From JAIVGV01 sp035295985 (GTDB lineage Bacteria; Acidobacteriota; Blastocatellia; Pyrinomonadales; Pyrinomonadaceae): a DNA stretch of 11,844 bases. Shown one piece after another: positions 7,098-11,844 of this stretch. The stretch covers positions 1 to 11,844 of the forward strand of contig DATHBT010000252.1 of NCBI GenBank assembly GCA_035295985.1. Reading direction: 5' to 3'. The notes under the pieces are model-generated. The model had not been told where the DNA came from and searched no databases. It worked only from the letters and a program-made list of their open reading frames with translations. A program made the translations under genes and the position numbers. Each line of letters starts with the position of its first letter. Position 1 is the stretch's first letter.

Positions 7098-8177
7098 TTG
7101 GTTTCCGTCACGATGAAAGAGCTTCTGGAAGCCGGCGTCCACTTCGGCCACCAGGTCAGGCGCTGGAATCCGAAGATGAAGGAGTACATTTTCGGCGAGC
7201 GCAACGGCATCAACATCATCGATCTGCAGAAGACGCAGAAGCTGTTCCGCGAGGCCATCTCTTACGTCACGGGTCTGGCCTCCGAGGATCGCGGCCGCAC
7301 CTTCCTCTTCGTCGGCACCAAGCGGCAGGCGCAGGACGCCATCCGCGAGGAGGCCACGCGCGCCGGCCAGTTCTACATCAACTCGCGCTGGCTTGGCGGC
7401 CTCCTGACCAACTTCCAGACCGTCCAGAAATCCATCAAGCGCCTGCGCGACCTCGAAGCGATGCACACCGATGGCCGCTACGAGATGATGACCAAGAAGG
7501 AGCGCATCAAGCTCGACAAGGAGCGCGGGGTGCTGGAGAAGAACCTCTCGGGCATCAAGAACATGAACCGCCTGCCCGACGCGCTCTTCATCATCGACGT
7601 GAGGAAGGAAGAGATCGCCGTCGCCGAGGCGAATCGTTTGGGTATCCCCGTGATCGCCGTCGTTGACACGAACTGCTCGCCCGAAGGCATCGACTACGTC
7701 ATCCCCGGCAACGACGACGCGCTGCGGGCGGTGCGCCTCTTCGCCTCGCGCATCGCCGACGCCGTCATCGAGGGCCAGCAACTGCGCGGCGAGGGCGCGG
7801 CCGACGAGCAGGCCGCCGCTGCCGCCGCGGAGACGGCCGCACCGGGCGCGCCTGAAGTCACGGGCACGCGCCCGTCCCTGAGCGCGAGCGGCGACGGCAC
7901 GTCGAGCGTGACGCCCGCGCGCGATCCCGGCCGCGAGTCGCAGAACTTCACAGACATGCAGAACGCCGCGCCCTCGGCCGAGACGCAGGTCTCCGTCCCC
8001 GGCAACCAGGGCTTCGCCAAGACGGGCCAGCAGCCCGCCGCCGTCGGGGACGCCGATCAGGTCGGCACGCACGCCCCAGTGCGCGGCGCGTTCGGCGCGG
8101 GCGAAGAGGCCGACACCCGTCCCCCGCGCGACGCCGAGCAGGAGAAGGGCGCGGAGTCGGTCGGCGCGGCGAAGTGA
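7098..8177 (+). CDS. rpsB: 30S ribosomal protein S2 with a long C-terminal extension
   Basis: 359 residues, over 100 more than the usual 230-260. The TTG start at 7098 is chosen because GAGGAGG lies 7 nt upstream and MVSVTMKELLEAGVHFGHQ is the normal S2 N-terminus; the next ATG (7113) would cut the conserved start. The canonical S2 core runs to about residue 228: RRWNPKMKEYIFGERNGI (21-38), FVGTKRQAQDAI (71-82), NSRWLGGLLTNFQT (95-108), LPDALFIIDVRKEEIAVAEA (159-178), GIPVIAVVDTNCSPEGIDY (182-200). S2 is a late 30S protein near the anti-Shine-Dalgarno region. Residues 229-359 are low-complexity, rich in Ala, Gly, Pro, Glu and Asp, without repeats or known motifs, and likely disordered. The base composition of the extension matches the core. 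First gene of the rpsB-tsf-pyrH-frr run. Confidence 0.97.
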   Translation: MVSVTMKELLEAGVHFGHQVRRWNPKMKEYIFGERNGINIIDLQKTQKLFREAISYVTGLASEDRGRTFLFVGTKRQAQDAIREEATRAGQFYINSRWLGGLLTNFQTVQKSIKRLRDLEAMHTDGRYEMMTKKERIKLDKERGVLEKNLSGIKNMNRLPDALFIIDVRKEEIAVAEANRLGIPVIAVVDTNCSPEGIDYVIPGNDDALRAVRLFASRIADAVIEGQQLRGEGAADEQAAAAAAETAAPGAPEVTGTRPSLSASGDGTSSVTPARDPGRESQNFTDMQNAAPSAETQVSVPGNQGFAKTGQQPAAVGDADQVGTHAPVRGAFGAGEEADTRPPRDAEQEKGAESVGAAK

Positions 8178-8180
8178 GGA

Positions 8181-8424
8181 AGCTGTTAGCTATTAGCTGT
8201 TAGCTTTTAGCTAAGACAAAGAGCTAACAGTTTAATCGTTAACAGCTAAAAGTTAACTTTCAGTTTTCGGCGAGCGCAGCCTCCGAGACGCGGACAACCG
8301 CCGGGGCTGCGCTTGATTTTGCGAGCCGTTAGCTATTAGCTTTTAGCTATCAGCCAAACCAAGAAGTTTAAGAAGCTGCCGGCGGTTCGGCTAACAGCTA
8401 ATCGCTAACAGCTAACAGCTATCT
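8181..8424 (+). repeat. Spacer A (rpsB-tsf): opposed arrays of 7-nt units
   Basis: The spacer begins 3 nt after the rpsB stop with five units of period 7, each starting AGCT (AGCTGTT, AGCTATT, AGCTGTT, AGCTTTT, AGCTAAG; 8181-8215). Reversed units follow at 8222-8254 (AACAGCT, AAAAGTT types), then forward units at 8331-8358, then reversed units at 8390-8424 (GCTAACA, GCTAATC, GCTAACA, GCTAACA, GCTATCT). The outermost arms, 8181-8204 and 8390-8413, pair at 23 of 24 positions (mismatch 8191/8403), so the whole spacer can fold into one structure. It is AT-rich in a very GC-rich neighbourhood. The tsf Shine-Dalgarno AGGAG (8427-8431) lies just outside the array. Confidence 0.9.
8271..8320 (+). terminator. 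Attenuator-like hairpin inside the rpsB-tsf spacer
   Basis: AGCGCAGCC at 8273-8281 pairs perfectly with GGCTGCGCT at 8305-8313, extended by G-U and C-G pairs to 8271/8315. The loop is 23 nt. The right arm is followed at once by GATTTT. This is the layout of a partial intrinsic terminator and would reduce read-through from rpsB to tsf. It sits in the GC-rich centre, framed by the heptamer arrays. Confidence 0.45.
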
Positions 8425-8437
8425 TCAGGAGATTGTC

Positions 8438-9108
<671 letters not shown>

Positions 9109-9109
<1 letters not shown>

Positions 9110-9205
9110 TTGCGGATTGCGGATTGCGGATTTAAGAGTTCGGAATCTCGAAGCCGAGGTTTGAAGTCTTAAATTTCTGCCAATCCGCAATCCGCAATCC
9201 GCAAT
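9109..9205 (+). repeat. Spacer B (tsf-pyrH): perfect 24-bp inverted heptamer arrays
   Basis: Three exact copies of ATTGCGG (9109-9129) begin on the last base of the tsf stop codon. Three exact copies of the reverse complement CCGCAAT (9185-9205) end 3 nt before the pyrH start. Arms 9109-9132 and 9182-9205 are perfectly complementary over 24 nt. Inside, TTTAAGA (9131-9137) pairs with TCTTAAA (9167-9173), and an apical stem CTCG-AAGC-CGAG lies at 9147-9158. The spacer is thus essentially one long hairpin from stop codon to start codon. Confidence 0.95.
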
Positions 9206-9208
9206 CGT

Positions 9209-9970
9209 ATGAGTGTTGAAGCACAGCAGTCGGCCGCCGCGGCGCGCGCGCCCGTCTATCGGCGCATCCTCCTGAAGATTTCGGGGGAGGCGCTGATGGG
9301 CGCGCAGAACTACGGCGTGGACGTAAAAGTCGCGCGCTCCGTCGCCGAGCAGGTGAAAGAGGTTCACGCGCTCGGCGTCGAGGTGGCGGTCGTCGTCGGC
9401 GGCGGCAACATCTTCCGCGGCGTCTCCGAAAGCGCGGGCGACATGGATCGCGCCGCGGCCGACTACATCGGCATGCTCGCCACCGTCATGAACGCCGTCG
9501 TCCTGCAGGACGCGCTCGAAAAGACGGGCGTCATCACGCGCGTACTCTCGGCCATCAACATGCCGCAGATCGCCGAGCCGTTCATCCGCCGCCGCGCCGT
9601 GCGCCACCTGGAGAAGGGCCGAGTCGTCATCTTCGCCGCGGGCACGGGCAACCCGTTCTTCACGACCGACTCGGCCGCCGCGCTCCGCGCCGCCGAGATC
9701 AAGGCCGAGGTTATTTTGAAGGCGACGAAGGTGGACGGCGTCTATTCGTCCGACCCTGTGAAGGACAAGACGGCCACGCGCTACGAGTGCATCACGTACC
9801 AGGAGGTGCTGGAGCAGCGCCTCGAAGTGATGGACGCCGCGGCCATCGCCACCTGCATGGACAACGATCTGCCCATCGTCGTCTTCAACATGCGCGAGCC
9901 GGGCAACATCCTGCGCGTCGTCACGGGCGAGCCGGGCGTCGGCACGACCGTCTGCATGGAAAAGCCGTGA
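9209..9970 (+). CDS. pyrH: UMP kinase
   Basis: 253 residues, slightly long because of an Ala-rich N-terminal lead (residues 1-15). Signature regions of the bacterial amino-acid-kinase-fold UMP kinase: YRRILLKISGEALMG (17-31), VVVGGGNIFRG (61-71), ADYIGMLATVMNAVVLQDAL (84-103), FAAGTGNPFFTTDSAAALRA (142-161) and KVDGVYSSDP (174-183). It phosphorylates UMP to UDP, usually as a hexamer regulated by GTP and UTP. ATG 9209 is the only sensible start, yet no Shine-Dalgarno precedes it: the upstream 24 nt are CCGCAAT repeats. Translation therefore probably depends on coupling to tsf or on an unusual initiation route. Its stop codon lies within the first unit of the next array. Confidence 0.97.
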   Translation: MSVEAQQSAAAARAPVYRRILLKISGEALMGAQNYGVDVKVARSVAEQVKEVHALGVEVAVVVGGGNIFRGVSESAGDMDRAAADYIGMLATVMNAVVLQDALEKTGVITRVLSAINMPQIAEPFIRRRAVRHLEKGRVVIFAAGTGNPFFTTDSAAALRAAEIKAEVILKATKVDGVYSSDPVKDKTATRYECITYQEVLEQRLEVMDAAAIATCMDNDLPIVVFNMREPGNILRVVTGEPGVGTTVCMEKP

Positions 9971-10086
9971 CGGGTAAGCCGTAAACCGTGACGGGGAAGA
10001 AGCCGGATTCTCTCCCCTCGCAGTTTACGGTTCACTTCGCGGCTTCGCAGTTTTACCTGTCACTGTTTACCTGTCACGGTTTACGG
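9965..10086 (+). repeat. Spacer C (pyrH-frr): opposed heptamer arrays overlapping the frr ribosome site
   Basis: Left units of period 7 run from 9965 (CCGTGAC, GGGTAAG, CCGTAAA, CCGTGAC, GGGGAAG); the first contains the pyrH stop. Right units run over 10050-10084 (GTTTTAC, CTGTCAC, TGTTTAC, CTGTCAC, GGTTTAC). Arm 9979-9994 pairs with 10071-10086 at 16 positions with one G-U. An alternative register pairs 9965-9978 with 10066-10079 (14 positions, two G-U). An inner GAAGCCG (9999-10005) pairs with CGGCTTC (10040-10046). The outer stem covers 10085-10086, the first two bases of the frr Shine-Dalgarno GGAGG. Confidence 0.85.
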
Positions 10087-10093
10087 AGGTCTC

Positions 10094-10654
10094 ATGAGCG
10101 AGAAGGAAGTCGTCAAGGAGACGCGGCCGCGGATGGAAGGGGCGGTCGAGGACTTGCGGAAGAAGCTGGCGACGGTGAGGACGGGCCGGGCGGTCGTCAG
10201 CCTGCTCGATCCCGTGATGGTTGACTACTACGGCACGCCGACGCCGCTCAACCAGATGGCCTCCGTCCACGTGCCGGAGCCGCAGATGATCACCGTCCAG
10301 CCGTGGGACATGTCGCAGCTCAAGCAGATCGAGTCGGCCATCCGCTCGGCCGATCTCGGCCTGAACCCGTCGAACGACGGCAAGCTCGTGCGCGTGCCCA
10401 TCCCGCCGCTCACGGAGGAGCGCCGCCGGCAGCTCGCCAAGCAGGTGCACGAGTTCGCGGAGGAGCACCGCACGGCCGTAAGGAACGTCCGCCGCGACGC
10501 CAACGACCGCCTCAAGCGGATGCTCAAGGAGAAGCAGATATCGGAGGACGCCGAGCGCGACGGCCTCGACGAAATCCAGAAGCTCACCAACACCTACATC
10601 GCGCGCATCGACGAGCTGGCGAAGAACAAGGAGTCCGAGATCATGAGCGTGTAG
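10094..10654 (+). CDS. frr: Ribosome recycling factor
   Basis: 186 residues, the standard length. RRF signatures: MEGAVEDLRKKLATVRTGRA (14-33) with the conserved RTGRA turn, VDYYGTPTPLNQMASV (43-58), ITVQPWD (66-72), then IRSADLGLNPSNDGKLVRVP (83-102), PPLTEERRRQLAKQ (104-117), and the helical RNVRRDANDRLKRMLKEKQIS (129-149). RRF splits post-termination ribosomes together with EF-G. GGAGG at 10085-10089 is only 4 nt from ATG 10094, and its first bases can pair within the upstream heptamer stem. Last gene of the translation cluster, followed 10 nt later by a long hairpin. Confidence 0.98.
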   Translation: MSEKEVVKETRPRMEGAVEDLRKKLATVRTGRAVVSLLDPVMVDYYGTPTPLNQMASVHVPEPQMITVQPWDMSQLKQIESAIRSADLGLNPSNDGKLVRVPIPPLTEERRRQLAKQVHEFAEEHRTAVRNVRRDANDRLKRMLKEKQISEDAERDGLDEIQKLTNTYIARIDELAKNKESEIMSV

Positions 10655-10664
10655 CTCAGGGCAC

Positions 10665-10738
10665 AAGTAAAAAGGGGGAAGGCAAAAGTGAAGACGGCCC
10701 GCTCGCCGTTCTCACTTTTGCCTTCCCCCTTTTTACTT
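10665..10738. terminator. Spacer D (after frr): 27-bp heptamer hairpin, probable bidirectional terminator
   Basis: Arms 10665-10691 and 10712-10738 are exact reverse complements (27 bp). They continue after one mismatch into GACGGC/GCCGTT (10693-10698 with 10705-10710, one G-U) around a 6-nt loop. The left arm reads as four period-7 units: AAGTAAA, AAGGGGG, AAGGCAA, AAGTGAA. The right side continues beyond the arm with further 7-nt pyrimidine units (ACCTTTT, TCCTTTT) up to the stop of the minus-strand gene at 10756. Because the left arm starts with A-rich and the right arm ends with T-rich units, both strands see a T-rich exit. It separates convergent genes. Confidence 0.8.
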
Positions 10739-10755
10739 ACCTTTTTCCTTTTCCC

Positions 10756-11589
10756 TTACTTCGCCGGTATGGCGAAGACGTCGGCCGGGAGTTCCTGGTT
10801 GAGCTTGGCCTCTTTGACCTTGAACTCGGCGATGAAGGAGCCTTGCGGGGTGGCGAGCCGCTGCACGAAGTTGAAGGGGACTGAGACGCCCTCGATCTCC
10901 TTCATGCTCTTGATCTCGACGACGAAGGTGACTCCGCCGAAGGGTATCTCGTAGCCGGTGAGCCGGCCCGTGGCGGCGTCCACGCGGAAGTCGGTCGCGT
11001 TGCCCTCGGGGTCCGTGACGCGGAAGGAGCGCGTCTTCTTGTTGTCCTTGTCGGAGAGCGCGGTGACGGTGAAGCCGGGCTGCGCGTGCTTCAAGAGGAT
11101 GGGCAGGCCGTACTTCGAGGGCGGCGGCATTTCAAAGCCGCGGATGCTGCTGTAGCTCTGCACCCCGTCGTAGATGATCGAGGCGTTGAAGAAGGGCGAC
11201 TGCATCTCCTGCCTGATCTTCTCGCCGGCCGTGATGACGCCGAAGCGGCCGGGGATCGACTGCGTCGAGGCGGGCGAGAAGAGTTCGAGCGAGCCGGTCA
11301 GCACCATGTTGCGCAGGTCGCGGAAGCGGTCGCCGCCGAGCGACTGGTAGGCCGCGCGCGCGAGTTCGGCGGCCGTGGCCGTGGGCGCGAGGGCCGCCGG
11401 CCTGGCCGCGGCGGCCTTGCCGGCGGGCGCGGCGGGGGCGGTCTGCTGCGCGGGTTTATCGGGAGTCTGTCCGGCCGGCTGCTGTCGGGCCGGGGCGACT
11501 GCGGCGCACGCCAGCAGTAGCGCGCAGCAGAAGAAGAGGAGGGGCGCGGCGGACGTGTGCGCGCGCGGGGACTGGTCGTTGTTTTTCAT
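10756..11589 (-). CDS. Exported protein of unknown function, possibly LolA-like fold
   Basis: 277 residues from ATG 11589, supported by GAGGAG 9 nt upstream and a signal peptide that begins at once; a frame extension to 11676 lacks both. The hydrophobic core is residues 14-30, with LLLAC at 24-28. C28 could be a lipobox cysteine, though Leu at -2 is not ideal; cleavage near APA-R is the alternative. Residues 36-75 are a Pro/Ala/Gln linker. The folded part (about 76-277) has AYQSLGGDRFRDLRNMVLTGSLEL (79-102), IIYDGVQSYSS (138-148), RVDAATGRLTGYEIPFGG (202-219) and IKSMKEIEGVSVPFNFVQRL (226-245). Alternating beta strands with a YDG turn recall outer-membrane lipoprotein-sorting (LolA/LppX-like) proteins, but no diagnostic motif proves it. 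It lies just downstream of the TonB-receptor gene, separated by a terminator. Confidence 0.8.
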   Translation of the reverse strand: MKNNDQSPRAHTSAAPLLFFCCALLLACAAVAPARQQPAGQTPDKPAQQTAPAAPAGKAAAARPAALAPTATAAELARAAYQSLGGDRFRDLRNMVLTGSLELFSPASTQSIPGRFGVITAGEKIRQEMQSPFFNASIIYDGVQSYSSIRGFEMPPPSKYGLPILLKHAQPGFTVTALSDKDNKKTRSFRVTDPEGNATDFRVDAATGRLTGYEIPFGGVTFVVEIKSMKEIEGVSVPFNFVQRLATPQGSFIAEFKVKEAKLNQELPADVFAIPAK

Positions 11590-11613
11590 CTTCGGTGGCT
11601 CCTCGGGGCGGAC

Positions 11614-11656
11614 AAAAAAACTGGCAGGGCCGCAGGAGGTCGGCCGCTGCCAGTTT
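11614..11656 (-). terminator. Intrinsic terminator of the TonB-receptor gene
   Basis: On the minus strand AAACTGGCAG and CTGCCAGTTT (11647-11656 with 11618-11627) pair perfectly over 10 bp. They continue, after one bulged base, through CGGCC/GGCCG (11641-11645 with 11628-11632) around an 8-nt loop. Seven T follow on that strand (the A-run 11614-11620). It lies 25 nt after the receptor stop and 25 nt before the next gene's start, so that gene needs its own promoter or read-through. Confidence 0.88.
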
Positions 11657-11681
11657 AACGTCCCCGCGTGGGGCAAAGTTG

Positions 11682-11844
11682 CTAGAAGTTGAAGCGCACC
11701 TGCAACTCGACACGGCGGTTGCCGGCCGCGCCGCCGAATGCGCCGCCCGGGCCGCCCCCGCCGGGGCCGAAGCCGCCGAAGCCGCCGATGATCGAGCGCG
11801 GTTGGCCGAACAGCGTCGAGCTGAGGTTGCCGATCGGCGCGGCG
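11682..11844 (-). CDS. TonB-dependent outer-membrane receptor, last 53 residues (partial)
   Basis: The minus-strand frame enters from the right edge and stops at 11682. It reads IGNLSSTLFGQPRSIIGG, then a Gly/Phe-rich loop (about 22 residues, mostly G), then NRRVELQVRFNF and stop. A last beta strand of alternating residues ending in Phe is the outer-membrane beta-barrel signal recognised by the BAM complex. LxSxLFGQ plus a glycine loop plus RRVELQxRFxF is typical of the large carboxypeptidase-regulatory-like/TonB receptors abundant in Acidobacteriota. Most of the gene lies outside the window, so its substrate is unknown. Confidence 0.75.
   Translation of the reverse strand, partial: AAPIGNLSSTLFGQPRSIIGGFGGFGPGGGGPGGAFGGAAGNRRVELQVRFNF

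Noticed and set aside
6972..8072. Minus-strand open frame opposite rpsB
   Set aside because: Antisense to an unmistakable S2 gene; composition is that of a shadow frame.
8181..8424. CRISPR-like array
   Set aside because: Units are only 7 nt, contiguous, with no unique spacers, and occur in both orientations; no cas gene is nearby.
10648..10662. tRNA-like D-arm string GTAGCTCAGG after frr
   Set aside because: It includes the frr stop codon; there is no T-arm or acceptor stem downstream, only the long hairpin.
11590..11676. N-terminal extension of the exported 277-residue protein to an upstream start at 11676
   Set aside because: It would run through the intrinsic terminator and bury the signal peptide behind 29 residues; the ATG at 11589 has its own Shine-Dalgarno.

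Overview
High-GC bacterial chromosome, most likely Acidobacteriota (Blastocatellia / Pyrinomonadaceae-like). The pointers are two tandem secreted proteins of the acidobacterial VWFA-like family, the C-terminus of a glycine-rich TonB-dependent receptor, several genes with Ala-rich Sec signal peptides, GTG and TTG starts, and the order rplM-rpsI-rpsB-tsf-pyrH-frr. The assignment is inferred from gene content; no marker search was run.

Layout. 1-430 (-): start of a P-loop NTPase that runs off the left edge. 713-3163 (-): two tandem VWA-like secreted paralogues. 3164-3724: a 561-nt divergent gap with three small hairpins and an extended -10 promoter. 3725-4969 (+): secreted M48 zinc metalloprotease. 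4998-5051: a perfect 24-bp hairpin shared by convergent genes. 5148-5726 (-): exported group 1 truncated haemoglobin. 5965-5994: a strong-looking promoter for the translation cluster. 6038-10654 (+): rplM, rpsI, rpsB (with a long disordered C-terminal extension), tsf, pyrH, frr. 10665-10738: a near-perfect long hairpin ending this cluster. 10756-11589 (-): secreted protein of unknown function. 11614-11656: a textbook intrinsic terminator on the minus strand. 11682-11844 (-): last 53 codons of a TonB-dependent outer-membrane receptor.

The core genes supply ribosomal proteins L13, S9 and S2, elongation factor Ts, UMP kinase and ribosome recycling factor. The flanking genes are mostly envelope or periplasmic.

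The most striking signal is not a gene. The three internal gaps after rpsB, tsf and pyrH, and the gap after frr, are each largely filled by degenerate units with a 7-base period, arranged as opposed arrays that fold back on one another. Outer arms are 24 nt with one mismatch (rpsB-tsf), 24 nt perfect (tsf-pyrH), 16 nt with one G-U (pyrH-frr) and 27 nt perfect (after frr). The unit sequence differs completely from gap to gap while the architecture is kept. The arrays overlap stop codons, abut or reach start sites, leave pyrH without a visible Shine-Dalgarno, and can pair with part of the frr Shine-Dalgarno.
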